Positions 33,161-42,180 of a stretch of DNA of 64,000 bases are shown piece after piece. The stretch's first letter is position 1. The number at the start of each line of letters is the position of its first letter. The notes under the pieces were generated by a model. It was not told the DNA's origin and ran no database searches. It saw only the letters and a program-made list of their open reading frames with translations. The stretch is from Paenibacillus sp. W2I17 (lineage in GTDB: Bacteria > Bacillota > Bacilli > Paenibacillales > Paenibacillaceae). Location: positions 6,820,001 through 6,884,000 of the forward strand of contig NZ_JAUSXM010000001.1 of NCBI RefSeq assembly GCF_030815985.1, written 5' to 3'. Made by a program: the position numbers and the translations under genes.

Positions 33161-34648
33161 TTAGAAAATGGCATCGGCTTCCACGATCACTTTAACGTTG
33201 GTTACGCTGCGATCTTCGGGTCCTTTGACGGGTAATCCAACTTCGACATGATCGATGATGTAGTCGATGTTTTCCTGGGTGATAACCTCACCCGGTAACA
33301 GGATTGGAATTCCTGGCGGATAGACATAGATGAATTCCGAGATAATACGTCCTGCGGATTCCTTAAACGGAATCACTTCGGTATCACCGTAGAATGCATC
33401 GCGTGGAGTCAGCATCAACTGTGGAATATCCGGAACTTTTACGACCAGTTCATGGGCCGGGTTCACTTGATAATAGGTACGGGAGAGATCCTGCAGAGCG
33501 TTCAGCAAGATATCCACACTGTCATCCGTATCTCCTGGCGTGATGAGACACAGAATATTGTACATATCACTAAGTTCGACCTCGATGTTGTAATGTTCAC
33601 GCAGCCAGTTCTCTGTCTCATACCCTGTAATACCCAGATGGCGAACATGGATCGTTACTTTGGTTGGATCATAGTTGAAGGTCGCTTCTGTACCCAGCAG
33701 CTCTCTACCGAAGCAATACAGTCCATCCATATCGTTAATCGAACGTCTGGCAAACTCAGCCAGTTCAATCGCCTTCTGTGCAATCTCACGACCGTGGAGT
33801 GCCAGGTTACGTCTTGATGTATCGAGTGAAGCAAGCAAAATGTATGAAGTTGATGTTGAGGTGAGCAGACTCAGGATCGTCTGTACACGCTGCGGATTCA
33901 CGAACCCATTCTTCGTGTTCAGGTTGAGTACGGAACTCTGTGTCATGGAGCCACCAAGCTTGTGAACACTGGTTGCAGCCATATCGGCACCTGCTGCCAT
34001 CGCAGACAACGGCAGATCCTCATGGAAATGAATGAGTACGCCATGTGCTTCATCAACAAGTACAGGAACTTGGTAGCTGTGTGCCAGCTCAACAATCTCT
34101 TTCAGATCGGTAACCACGCCGTAGTAGGTCGGGTTAATTACAAGCAATGCCTTGGCATCTGGATGACGCTCAAGTGCGCGACGGATAGACTGTGTAGTCA
34201 CTCCATGGTCAATGCCTAGATTGGCATCTTGTGAAGGAGAAACAAATACGGGTTTGGCGCCTGAGAAAATAATCGCGGACAGAACCGATTTATGCACATT
34301 ACGGGGCACAATAATTTTGTCACCCGGTGAGCATACAGACAGAATCATGGTCATAATGGCACTGCTTGTGCCTTGTACACTAAAATAGGTATAATCGGCT
34401 CCGAAGGCATCTGCTGCCAAAATCTGTGCTTCCTGAATGACACCGGTTGGCTGATGCAGGTCATCCAACGGTGCGATGTTAATCAAATCTATGGAGAAGG
34501 CATTATCGCCAATAAATTCACGGAATTCGGTATCCGCTCCCAATCCTTTTTTATGGCCCGGAATATGAAACTGTACCGGATTGAGTGCCGCATGATTTTT
34601 TAAAGCGGTAAACAGCGGCGTACGGTGGTGATTCATCAGTGCTGTCAC
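33161..34648 (-). CDS. speA: Arginine decarboxylase SpeA (aspartate aminotransferase-fold)
   Basis: A 495-residue group III PLP decarboxylase (Orn/Lys/Arg type) that closely follows B. subtilis SpeA in motifs: QFHIPGHKKG near the N-terminus, SVQGTSSAIMT, VDEAHGVLIHFH and the PLP lysine in ATSVHKLGGSM (about K230). It makes agmatine from arginine for polyamine synthesis. The start may be GTG at 34648 or ATG at 34636; the latter aligns better with SpeA, the former is closer to AGGAAGGG. It is monocistronic, convergent with the DUF1292 gene. Lysine decarboxylase activity cannot be excluded. Confidence 0.9.
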   Translation of the reverse strand: MTALMNHHRTPLFTALKNHAALNPVQFHIPGHKKGLGADTEFREFIGDNAFSIDLINIAPLDDLHQPTGVIQEAQILAADAFGADYTYFSVQGTSSAIMTMILSVCSPGDKIIVPRNVHKSVLSAIIFSGAKPVFVSPSQDANLGIDHGVTTQSIRRALERHPDAKALLVINPTYYGVVTDLKEIVELAHSYQVPVLVDEAHGVLIHFHEDLPLSAMAAGADMAATSVHKLGGSMTQSSVLNLNTKNGFVNPQRVQTILSLLTSTSTSYILLASLDTSRRNLALHGREIAQKAIELAEFARRSINDMDGLYCFGRELLGTEATFNYDPTKVTIHVRHLGITGYETENWLREHYNIEVELSDMYNILCLITPGDTDDSVDILLNALQDLSRTYYQVNPAHELVVKVPDIPQLMLTPRDAFYGDTEVIPFKESAGRIISEFIYVYPPGIPILLPGEVITQENIDYIIDHVEVGLPVKGPEDRSVTNVKVIVEADAIF

Positions 34649-34813
34649 AACCCTTCCTAATAAAATTGGTAAACAAAGATGAGTATAGCAAATTAAGAAC
34701 CGAATGCAACAGTATAAATCGACAATTTTTTAAATTGCCGAGATTTGGGCACATTCCCCACGGTTACACTAAGGATAGGGAATAGGCAAATGAACACCGA
34801 AAGGGGAAAAAGA

Positions 34814-36106
34814 ATGCAAACCGATACAAAACCAGCCAAAATTTTGCGATCACCATTTTTTATCGCGATGTGGCTGACACTTTTTCTAGTTGAAATTATC
34901 AAAGGGGCCCTATTGGTAGCTGTTTTGCCCGTGTATATGGACAATATACTGGGTCTGTCTGCAGGCGTCATTGGTGTGGCATTTGCTCTTCAATATCTGG
35001 GAGATAATCTGTTCCGGGCGCCTTCCGGCTGGGCAGCAGAACGGATCGGGTTCCGCGCAACGATGGTTACAGCACTAATCTGTACCTTAATCGCTGTTAT
35101 TATGATCCTTTTTCTCAAAAGTGCCTTTGGACTGGCCATGGCCTGTCTCATTCTTGGCATTGGTACGTCACCACTCTGGCCTTGCGCCATGACAGGGGTG
35201 ACGGCGATGTCAGGCCCACAGAACAAGAATGGTACAGCAATGGGGGCGCTGGAGATGGCTGCTCTCGGCGGAACGGGGCTTGGACCTATAGGCATGAACT
35301 GGCTGCTGGAGCGCACGCATCATGATTATCGAACTATATTCCTCGTGCTGATGGGTTGTGCCATTCTCGTTATTCTGGTGGCCATGATTCTTCCTGGACG
35401 TGTCATTGTTGAAGGAGAGCATGCCGAGCAAGCAGCGAAGAATAGTGATGTGAAATATCCAGCCAAACCGAATCTGCTCACGCCGTTCATCCGGCTGCAA
35501 AAGAGTGTGAAGGGCACACTGCAACGAGTGCGCAGTACGCTTAATGTAAATCCACTGGTGTATCCTGCCTTGTTTATGCAGTCGTTTGTCATTGGGCTGC
35601 TCAGTCCAGTAATCACGCTATATACACGCACAGATCTGCACATCTCACCAAACCTTTACAGTTTGTTGCTGATTGCGGGAGGTGGAATAACCGTTATTGC
35701 CTTACTGCCTGTAGGTAAAATGGTAGACAGGTTTGGTACGAAACCGTTCCTGAACGTTGGTTTTTTGATGGCGGCGGCGAGTCTGTTTGCATTCTCCTCC
35801 ATAACATCCATTCCGGTGGTGTTTGGTGTTGTTATGCTGGTGGGCATCAGTTATGCCATGATTCTGCCCGCCTGGAATGCTTTTGTAGCCACACTGATTC
35901 CCAAAGGGGAGCGGGGAGCGATCTGGGGATTTTTCCTTACATTGCAGGGATCAGGCATGGTTGTCGGCCCCATTGTTTCCGGACTGCTGTGGGACCACGT
36001 GAGCCATCCGGCCCCATTCATTGGCAGTGCCATCGTCATGGCAGGACTTGCCGTTGTGCACTTTGTGTTATCCCGCAATCCGTTTCGCACCGCTCCGGCC
36101 AAATAA
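34814..36106 (+). CDS. MFS transporter
   Basis: A 430-residue major facilitator with twelve predicted membrane helices in two halves joined by a basic cytoplasmic loop (about residues 205-250). The MFS motif A-like element is GWAAERIGFRATM after helix 2, and GKMVDRFGTKPF repeats it in the second half. The substrate is unknown; the overall pattern is that of drug or small-metabolite efflux. AAAGGGG at 34800-34806 supports the ATG at 34814 over upstream in-frame starts at 34745 and 34790. Confidence 0.85.
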   Translation: MQTDTKPAKILRSPFFIAMWLTLFLVEIIKGALLVAVLPVYMDNILGLSAGVIGVAFALQYLGDNLFRAPSGWAAERIGFRATMVTALICTLIAVIMILFLKSAFGLAMACLILGIGTSPLWPCAMTGVTAMSGPQNKNGTAMGALEMAALGGTGLGPIGMNWLLERTHHDYRTIFLVLMGCAILVILVAMILPGRVIVEGEHAEQAAKNSDVKYPAKPNLLTPFIRLQKSVKGTLQRVRSTLNVNPLVYPALFMQSFVIGLLSPVITLYTRTDLHISPNLYSLLLIAGGGITVIALLPVGKMVDRFGTKPFLNVGFLMAAASLFAFSSITSIPVVFGVVMLVGISYAMILPAWNAFVATLIPKGERGAIWGFFLTLQGSGMVVGPIVSGLLWDHVSHPAPFIGSAIVMAGLAVVHFVLSRNPFRTAPAK

Positions 36107-36112
36107 GCAAAA

Positions 36113-36158
36113 GAAAAGGGAGTTCCACCAACGGTCTTGGTTGTGGAGCTCCCTTTTT
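36113..36158 (+). terminator. Terminator after the MFS gene
   Basis: AAAAGGGAGTTCCAC pairs with GTGGAGCTCCCTTTTT, one mismatch, with a terminal T-run. Confidence 0.88.
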
Positions 36159-36359
36159 CGCGTCCATTATATCACGATAATCGGGGGCTTGCCCCTGTGC
36201 GTCTGCGGAAAGCTGCAATCCTGCGGTCCTTTCGGTGAAAAATAGTCAAATAACCAAGTACCCTTACATAAAATGAAGTATAAAATAGGGTAAGCCGATT
36301 GAGTAGAAGCGATTGAAGACGAGGGCCGGAGTTGATCCGGTACAGATGGAGGGAGTGCC

Positions 36360-36959
36360 GTGAATAAGAGTTATGAAGTTGAATATTGCAATCTGGAGCT
36401 GCGGTTCAACCGTCGGCATATCCAAAATTTGATCAGAGACCTTATTCGTGAGGGATATTCACTATATTGGAGCGAGGACGAATCCTTTTTTATCCTGTCA
36501 GTCCGGACCGGCCGCAAGCTGGTAAAGCTCCGCTTTCAACAGACACGCACGGGGAACTACAAGATGACTGGAGATTATATCATTAAGGATGCAAAACTTG
36601 CAGAGTGGCTGGAGAAGCTGATTGGAGATACACGCGGGCATGCGGTTGTGAAGCGGTTCAAGGATCAGCAGATGACCGTGGAGAACATTTTATTCGGTGA
36701 AGTGATTCGGCTCGTGGAAGTTTCCGGATTCAAACAGCGTGTCATTTTTCAAAAGGAACCTGCGCCGACGGCGGAAGAGATGGAAGAAATGTTCCTCTCG
36801 CGTGAAGGCGAGGAAAGGCTCATGTTGTTGCGCATGGAAGTGGACGATGAACTGGAGCGCCTCTACACGGCCATGCAGATGGATAATATCGAAAAAGCAA
36901 ATGCTTGCCGTCAAGTCTTAAAACAGTTGTCCGGACATCTGTTAATGTTAGAAGGCTGA
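36360..36959 (+). CDS. Conserved hypothetical protein (199 aa)
   Basis: A 199-residue soluble, highly charged protein starting at GTG, with GGAGGGAG directly upstream. The first 110 residues contain strands and short helices (NLELRFNRRHIQNLIRDL, YSLYWSEDESFFIL, MTGDYIIKDAKLAEWLEKL); the last 60 are an acidic helical region (EEMEEMFLSREGEERLMLL). I recognise no catalytic motif. It lies between the MFS gene and gndA and appears monocistronic. Confidence 0.7.
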   Translation: MNKSYEVEYCNLELRFNRRHIQNLIRDLIREGYSLYWSEDESFFILSVRTGRKLVKLRFQQTRTGNYKMTGDYIIKDAKLAEWLEKLIGDTRGHAVVKRFKDQQMTVENILFGEVIRLVEVSGFKQRVIFQKEPAPTAEEMEEMFLSREGEERLMLLRMEVDDELERLYTAMQMDNIEKANACRQVLKQLSGHLLMLEG

Positions 36960-37131
36960 CAAGATAAGGCCGTATTTATGAAAATACGATGAACACCTCA
37001 GCAGATTGGGGTGTTTTCTCGTTGCGTAGCTGTGCCACGGGGTTCACTTCTATACATAAAACCGTTAAAATGGGAGTATTGTTGAGAATTTATTTCAATA
37101 AAATTAATTGGAGCAAAGGATGGAGGACCAG

Positions 37132-38541
37132 ATGACAAAACAACAAATTGGCGTAATTGGCCTGGCTGTCATGGGCAAAAATTTGGCCCTTAACATTGAA
37201 AGCAAAGGTTTCTCAGTATCGGTATTTAACCGTTCCCCGGAGAAAACCAATGATCTTCTGAAAGAAGCTGAAGGTAAAAACCTGACAGGCTCATTCTCCA
37301 TTGAAGAGTTCGTAGCATCCCTGGAATCCCCGCGCAAAATTTTGATCATGGTACAAGCCGGAAAAGCGACCGACGCTACCATTGAACAACTGCTTCCTCA
37401 CCTGGATGAGGGCGACATCATCATTGATGGAGGGAACGCATACTTCCCTGACACGCAACGTCGCAGCAAAGAGTTGGAAGACAAAGGCATTCGTTTCATC
37501 GGAACAGGTGTATCCGGTGGTGAAGAAGGCGCACTGAAAGGCCCTTCCATCATGCCAGGTGGACAGGAAAGTGCTTATAAACTGGTTGAACCGATCCTGA
37601 CGGCGATCTCGGCCAAAGTCGGTGACGATCCATGTTGTACATATATTGGACCAGACGGTGCCGGACACTATGTGAAAATGGTGCATAACGGTATCGAGTA
37701 CGGAGATATGCAGTTGATTGGTGAAGCGTACCACTTGCTCAAATCCGTATTGAACGTTTCTGTTGAAGAGCTTCACGCAATCTTTACGGAATGGAATCAA
37801 GGGGAGCTGGATAGCTACCTGATCGAAATCACAGCAGATATCTTCTCTAAATACGATCCGGAAACGGGTAAACCAATGGTTGACGTCATTCTGGACGCGG
37901 CTGGACAAAAAGGAACAGGTAAATGGACAAGCCAAAGTGCGCTGGATCTCGGTGTACCATTGTCCATGATTACGGAATCTGTATTCTCCCGTTTCTTGTC
38001 TGCGATGAAGGACGAGCGTGTAGCAGCTAGCAAAATCCTGAATGGACCAGCGACTGAAGCGTTCTCCGGTGACAAAAAAGCATTTATCGAGAGCGTGCGT
38101 AAAGCCCTCTTTGCAAGTAAAATCGTATCCTACGCACAAGGATTTGCACAAATGCGTGCAGCTTCCGACGAGTATGGCTGGGATCTGAAATACGGCAACA
38201 TTGCCATGATCTTCCGCGGTGGCTGCATCATCCGTTCGCAGTTCCTGCAAAACATCAAGGAAGCTTATGATAAAGACGCAGCTCTGAAAAACTTGCTCTT
38301 AGATCCTTACTTCCAAAACATCGTTGAGTCTTATCAAGGCGCATGGCGTGAAGTTGTAGCGGCTGCTGTAAAACAAGGTGTTCCAGTACCTGGCTTCTCC
38401 AGTGCTCTGTCTTACTACGACAGCTACCGTACAGAGCGTCTTCCAGCAAACTTGCTGCAAGCTCAACGTGACTACTTCGGTGCTCACACGTTCAAACGTG
38501 TGGACAAAGAAGGCAGCTTCCACCACAACTGGATGGAGTAG
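37132..38541 (+). CDS. gndA: 6-phosphogluconate dehydrogenase, decarboxylating (GndA type)
   Basis: A 469-residue enzyme of the oxidative pentose phosphate pathway that makes ribulose 5-phosphate, CO2 and NADPH. The dinucleotide-binding [12 protein letters not shown], the substrate motif [11 protein letters not shown], catalytic [12 protein letters not shown] and the late signature [10 protein letters not shown] are all present. Length matches the B. subtilis enzyme. GGAGG at 37122-37126 fixes the ATG at 37132; a TTG at 37108 also lies in frame. The codon usage is biased as in highly expressed genes. Monocistronic. Confidence 0.96.
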   Translation: MTKQQIGVIGLAVMGKNLALNIESKGFSVSVFNRSPEKTNDLLKEAEGKNLTGSFSIEEFVASLESPRKILIMVQAGKATDATIEQLLPHLDEGDIIIDGGNAYFPDTQRRSKELEDKGIRFIGTGVSGGEEGALKGPSIMPGGQESAYKLVEPILTAISAKVGDDPCCTYIGPDGAGHYVKMVHNGIEYGDMQLIGEAYHLLKSVLNVSVEELHAIFTEWNQGELDSYLIEITADIFSKYDPETGKPMVDVILDAAGQKGTGKWTSQSALDLGVPLSMITESVFSRFLSAMKDERVAASKILNGPATEAFSGDKKAFIESVRKALFASKIVSYAQGFAQMRAASDEYGWDLKYGNIAMIFRGGCIIRSQFLQNIKEAYDKDAALKNLLLDPYFQNIVESYQGAWREVVAAAVKQGVPVPGFSSALSYYDSYRTERLPANLLQAQRDYFGAHTFKRVDKEGSFHHNWME

Positions 38542-38613
38542 TAGCACATATACAAGTCTCTTAGATTTGGCCAAAGCGCCTTTAAGCAGGAGCTTTGGCC
38601 TGCTAAGAGGCTC

Positions 38614-38666
38614 AAAAGAGGTTTGGCGTTCCGGGGATTGCCGGTCAACGCTGGGCCTCTTTTTTA
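38614..38666 (+). terminator. Terminator after gndA
   Basis: AAAAGAGG and GGCGTT pair with AACGCT and CCTCTTTT across a smaller inner hairpin, ending in a T-run. A second hairpin, TTGGCCAAAGC/GCTTTGGCC, lies upstream at about 38567-38600. Confidence 0.8.
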
Positions 38667-38730
38667 CTGTGTTATACAGAAATAATGTTGATGGAGAAGA
38701 CATGTAGCTGCCTCTAGACCTAATGAACAT

Positions 38731-38916
38731 GAGACACCCTATTTTGGCAAAATGAGCCGGTTCTATTTTTTAACGAACTCAGAAGGCCCTATTTCAATAA
38801 TTCGCAGCGAGATGTCGAGGTTTTGACGGTGATTTTTTGAAATAAGTTTACTGAGATTCGTTAGAAGTTTATCTGCGCCTATTTTACGTAAATAAGCTCA
38901 TTGCTGTTCGTTAAGT
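38731..38916. repeat. Intergenic repeat cluster in the gndA-aroK gap
   Basis: The 593-base gap between gndA and aroK holds no gene. It contains repeated short units: AGACACCCTATTTTGGCAAA, CCTATTTCAATAATTCG, AATAAGTTTACTGAGATTC followed by GTTAG, and CCTATTTTACGTAAATAAG with a later GTTCGTTAAG. An inverted copy, TAACGAACTCAG, sits at 38771-38782. The same units occur at 22183-22314. The remaining 38917-39134 shows only a -10-like TATGAT at 39083. Confidence 0.6.
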
Positions 38917-39134
38917 TACTAGTTGGTCACTGATTGAAAACGTTTGGGGGCTCAAAACTGCTTAAGGGTGATCTGCCGTAGGCTTAGATGCCGGGAGTTA
39001 CTTAATCTGTCTTGGAAGTACTTGCGGATGGTCGAAAGGAAGTCGGTTAGGAGATGGTCTTTCCCAGTCTGCAGGGCTGTGTTATGATAGGACAAAAGTG
39101 CTCACGAATTGCTTGAATTAAAGGAGTGTACACC

Positions 39135-39644
39135 TTGAGCAAGTCTAACAATATTATTCTCATTGGTATGATGGGAACCGGCAAATCAACCGTCGCTGAC
39201 ATGCTTGCACGCGAGCTTGGTTATCGATTGATTGATGTAGACGCCGCGGTGGAAAAAGAGGAAGGCTGTACGATTCCAGAATTGTTCACTGGCAAGGGAG
39301 AGACGTATTTCCGTGATGCCGAGAGCCGTATGTTATGCTCGGTGCTGGAGAAGAAGTCACAGGTCATAGCGACCGGAGGTGGCGTGGTGCTGCGTTCGGA
39401 TAATTGTGACGTGATGTTGAAAAATGGTTGGGTTGTTGCCTTGACTGCTGATCCGGCAGTGATTGTAGAGCGTGTTAGTGGCTGTGACAATCGCCCACTC
39501 CTCGCAGGTAATGCAGAGGAACGCATTCAGGCAATTATGGAAGAACGGAAAGACGCATACCGGTTCGCACATTATACGGTGGATACAACCGAGTTATCCG
39601 CTGCTGAAGTGACTCGTTTAATTTTAGTGCATTACCGCGTCTAA
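39135..39644 (+). CDS. aroK: Shikimate kinase
   Basis: A 169-residue P-loop kinase that phosphorylates shikimate. The Walker A is LIGMMGTGKST. DVDAAVEKEEG carries the shikimate-binding aspartate. The FRDAESRML arginine, the ATGGGVVL shikimate motif and the DNRPLL lid arginine are all present. A TTG at 39135 is the preferred start because AAAGGAG at 39120-39126 fits it; a GTG at 39126 overlaps that site. The EPSP synthase of the same pathway lies nearby at 40192. Confidence 0.93.
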   Translation: MSKSNNIILIGMMGTGKSTVADMLARELGYRLIDVDAAVEKEEGCTIPELFTGKGETYFRDAESRMLCSVLEKKSQVIATGGGVVLRSDNCDVMLKNGWVVALTADPAVIVERVSGCDNRPLLAGNAEERIQAIMEERKDAYRFAHYTVDTTELSAAEVTRLILVHYRV

Positions 39645-39694
39645 GCTTGTTATCATCGAAGTTTGATGGTTGATAGGTGGTGGCAGATATAACA

Positions 39695-39720
39695 AAACGG
39701 GCCATATAGGCCCGTTTCTA
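39695..39720 (+). terminator. Terminator between aroK and the rhodanese gene
   Basis: AAACGGGCC (39695-39703) pairs with GGCCCGTTT (39709-39717). Confidence 0.8.
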
Positions 39721-39780
39721 GAAGTGGAGCAGAGCTGAGGTCACAAGGTTACAAATGACTTCGCTTCTCTCCGGGTTTCT

Positions 39781-40086
39781 CTAGTCTTCCTGTTGCCACT
39801 GAAGCATACCGCCGACCATGTTTGTACAGCCTTCATATCCCAGTTGCTGCAGATATTCACATGCACGCTCACTGCGGTAACCGCTACGACAGATGATCAC
39901 GATCTCGCCTGATTTCTCAATCTCAGACAGTCGGTCCGGAATCTGTCCAAGCGGAATATGCTTGGCTCCTTCGATCATGCCTTGCGCGACTTCATCGTCC
40001 TCGCGGACGTCTATCATCTGCAGCTTCTCTCCCGCCTGTAAACGGCGGCGCAGCTCAGACGTTTCAATTTCAGCTATTTGTGTCAT
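39781..40086 (-). CDS. Rhodanese-like sulfurtransferase
   Basis: A 101-residue single rhodanese domain. The active cysteine C66 is in the loop CRSGYRS, and the family elements MIDVRED and GAKHIPLG are present. Such domains carry persulfide sulfur to unknown partners. The ATG at 40086 is supported by AGAGGA with an 8-base spacing; an in-frame start at 40143 would add 19 unlikely residues. It lies on the minus strand between aroK and aroA. Confidence 0.9.
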   Translation of the reverse strand: MTQIAEIETSELRRRLQAGEKLQMIDVREDDEVAQGMIEGAKHIPLGQIPDRLSEIEKSGEIVIICRSGYRSERACEYLQQLGYEGCTNMVGGMLQWQQED

Positions 40087-40191
40087 ATTCAGGTCCTCTT
40101 TTCTGTATGGACTTAACGCTATAATGATACCCAAGCGATGCACGGAATGTCAATTTGGCCACAATATAATCAATGAAGGAGAATTTCATCC

Positions 40192-41487
40192 ATGGACGTT
40201 ATTGTTAAACCAACCCCCACTCTGAACGGGGAAATCGGGGCTCTGTCCTCCAAAAACTACACTACCCGCTATTTGCTGGCTGCTGCGCTGGCAGAAGGCA
40301 CAAGTACCATTCATTTCCCGGCACACAGTGAAGACAGTGACGCCATGCGCAGATGTATTCGCGATCTGGGGGCAGTACTTGAAGAAGACGATAGCAAGAT
40401 TGTGATCCAGGGCTTTGGCAGTCATCCCCGTGATGTGCGTGAGTTGAATGTTGGGAATGCGGGTGCAGTACTTCGTTTCCTTATGGGCGTTACAGCGCTC
40501 TGCCCTGACGTTACATTTGTGAATACGTACCCGGATTCACTGGGCAAACGCCCCCATGATGACCTGATCGATGCGCTTGGCCAATTGGGTGTAGATGTAC
40601 AGCATGAACAAGGACGCCTACCGATTACAATCAAGGGTGGCAATGCCAAGGGTGGACACATTCGTGTATCTGGCTCCGTCAGCTCCCAATATCTGAGTGC
40701 ATTGTTGTTTGTTACGCCGTTGCTTGCAGAAGACAGCACCATCGAAGTACTGAATGACCTGAAGTCCAAGGTTGTTATCGGACAGACGCTGGAAGTGCTG
40801 GAGCAGGCAGGCATCGTTATCCATGCAAGTGATGATTACATGTCCTTCCGTGTACCAGGTGGACAGGCTTACCAGCCGACGACCTACACGGTTCAAGGAG
40901 ACTACCCGGGCTCGGCAGCCGTTCTTGCCGCAGCAGCGGTTACACAGTCCGATGTGAAAATTCTGCGCCTGATGGAGCAGAGCAAACAGGGTGAACGTGC
41001 CATCGTTGACGTGCTGCGCATGATGGAAGTGCCATTGACACATGAGAACGATGTTGTACACGTTCAAGGTAATGGCAGACTGAAAGCGATCGAATTCGAC
41101 GGGGATGCCGCAACGGACGCCGTTTTGGCTATGGTAGCCGCAGCTGTGTTTGCGGAAGGCACGTCACGGTTCTATAATGTAGAGAACCTGCGTTACAAGG
41201 AATGTGACCGAATCACCGATTATTTGAACGAACTCCGGAAGGCAGGAGCGAACGTTGAAGAGCGTCAAGCTGAGATTATCGTACACGGACGTCCGGAAGG
41301 CGTTGAAGGCGGCGTTGAGATTAACGCTCATTACGATCATCGCGTAATTATGGCGCTCACTGTCGTTGGTCTGCGTTCCAAGGAGCCGCTTCGTATTCGG
41401 GATGCACACCATGTAGCCAAGTCTTATCCGCAATATTTCGATCATTTGCAGGCGCTTGGCGCCTCGGTTCAATGGGTAAAAGAGTAA
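40192..41487 (+). CDS. aroA: 3-phosphoshikimate 1-carboxyvinyltransferase (EPSP synthase), divergent
   Basis: A 431-residue enolpyruvyl transferase that joins PEP and shikimate 3-phosphate. Lys and Arg of SSKNYTTR (K21, R26), GNAG, GKRP, SSQYLSALL, YKECDRI and YDHRVIMAL mark the active site. The loop reads GNAGAVLRFL where the E. coli enzyme has GNAGTAMRPL, so the residues equivalent to T97 and P101 are Ala92 and Phe96. DYPGSAAVLAAA replaces the usual D-SSA motif. It is thus a distant branch; UDP-GlcNAc enolpyruvyl transferase is less likely because the shikimate-binding loop and gene order with aroK fit AroA. AAGGAG precedes the ATG. Confidence 0.85.
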   Translation: MDVIVKPTPTLNGEIGALSSKNYTTRYLLAAALAEGTSTIHFPAHSEDSDAMRRCIRDLGAVLEEDDSKIVIQGFGSHPRDVRELNVGNAGAVLRFLMGVTALCPDVTFVNTYPDSLGKRPHDDLIDALGQLGVDVQHEQGRLPITIKGGNAKGGHIRVSGSVSSQYLSALLFVTPLLAEDSTIEVLNDLKSKVVIGQTLEVLEQAGIVIHASDDYMSFRVPGGQAYQPTTYTVQGDYPGSAAVLAAAAVTQSDVKILRLMEQSKQGERAIVDVLRMMEVPLTHENDVVHVQGNGRLKAIEFDGDAATDAVLAMVAAAVFAEGTSRFYNVENLRYKECDRITDYLNELRKAGANVEERQAEIIVHGRPEGVEGGVEINAHYDHRVIMALTVVGLRSKEPLRIRDAHHVAKSYPQYFDHLQALGASVQWVKE

Positions 41488-41548
41488 ATAACTGAAAACC
41501 TGTTTTTTTGAACACGCACTTTAATTCAGAAAAGGATGGTGCTTGAAC

Positions 41549-41983
41549 ATGGAATTTAACAACCCTACTCGTGAAGAAATTGGACAACTTTTGCGCAAGG
41601 CAGGCAACATCGCAGTCGTCGGCTTATCAGACAAATCAGATCGCACTTCCTATATGGTGGCAGAAGCCATGCAGAGCAGAGGCTATCGCATTATCCCGGT
41701 TAATCCACAGGTGCAAGGTGAAATCCTGGGCGAGACGGTATATGCCACACTCGCGGATATTCCAGAGCCGGTAGACATTGTCAATGTGTTTCGTCGCGAA
41801 GAGTTTTGCGCGGATGTCGCTCGTGACGCCGCTGCCATCAAAGCAAATGTGCTGTGGCTGCAGCTTGGCATCCATAGTGATGAAGCGGTCCAGATTGCTG
41901 CAGAGAACGGCATGACAGCGGTAACGAATCGTTGTATCAAGGTAGAGGATTCCATCGTTCTGCGCGGCGCTGGACGCGGCTGA
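41549..41983 (+). CDS. CoA-binding domain protein
   Basis: A 144-residue Rossmann-fold protein of the small CoA-binding (YneT/YccU-like) group. The nucleotide-binding part reads NIAVVGLSDKSDRTSYMVAE, followed by GYRIIPVNPQ and a late LWLQLGIHS. The family binds CoA but its role is unknown. AAAGGATG precedes the ATG at 41549. It follows aroA by 61 bases and is probably co-transcribed with it; a terminator closes the unit. Confidence 0.9.
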   Translation: MEFNNPTREEIGQLLRKAGNIAVVGLSDKSDRTSYMVAEAMQSRGYRIIPVNPQVQGEILGETVYATLADIPEPVDIVNVFRREEFCADVARDAAAIKANVLWLQLGIHSDEAVQIAAENGMTAVTNRCIKVEDSIVLRGAGRG

Positions 41984-42046
41984 GAGGCTCGTTCACCTGT
42001 GATCGGATGATCTCCTGATCTGTCCCAATTGAATGAACATAGGATG

Positions 42047-42079
42047 AATCCCGTTAACTTGAAGTTGACGGGATTTTTT
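42047..42079 (+). terminator. Terminator after the aroA unit
   Basis: AATCCCGTTAACTT (42047-42060) pairs with AGTTGACGGGATT (42063-42075), one G-T pair, then a T-run. Confidence 0.9.
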
Positions 42080-42105
42080 CTGTTCTATTTTTGCCGTTAT
42101 TAATT

Positions 42106-42156
42106 ACCAATTGGTTACTGTTTTGCTTTGACAAAACGTTGCGTAAAGCTTACCAT
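42106..42156 (+). promoter_or_regulatory. Promoter of the nagE-like/ptsI operon with an upstream palindrome
   Basis: TTGACA (42128-42133) and TACCAT (42151-42156) are separated by 17 bases. A 10-base palindrome ACCAATTGGT (42106-42115) lies 12 bases upstream and could be an operator. It does not match closely enough to name a regulator. Confidence 0.55.
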
Positions 42157-42180
42157 CTAGGATAGAAAGGAGAGGTCGCC

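Noticed and set aside
37291..38250. A 319-codon minus-strand open frame inside gndA
   Set aside because: It is fully antisense to gndA, has no ribosome binding site, and its composition (rich in Cys, Phe and His) is that of a shadow of a codon-biased gene.
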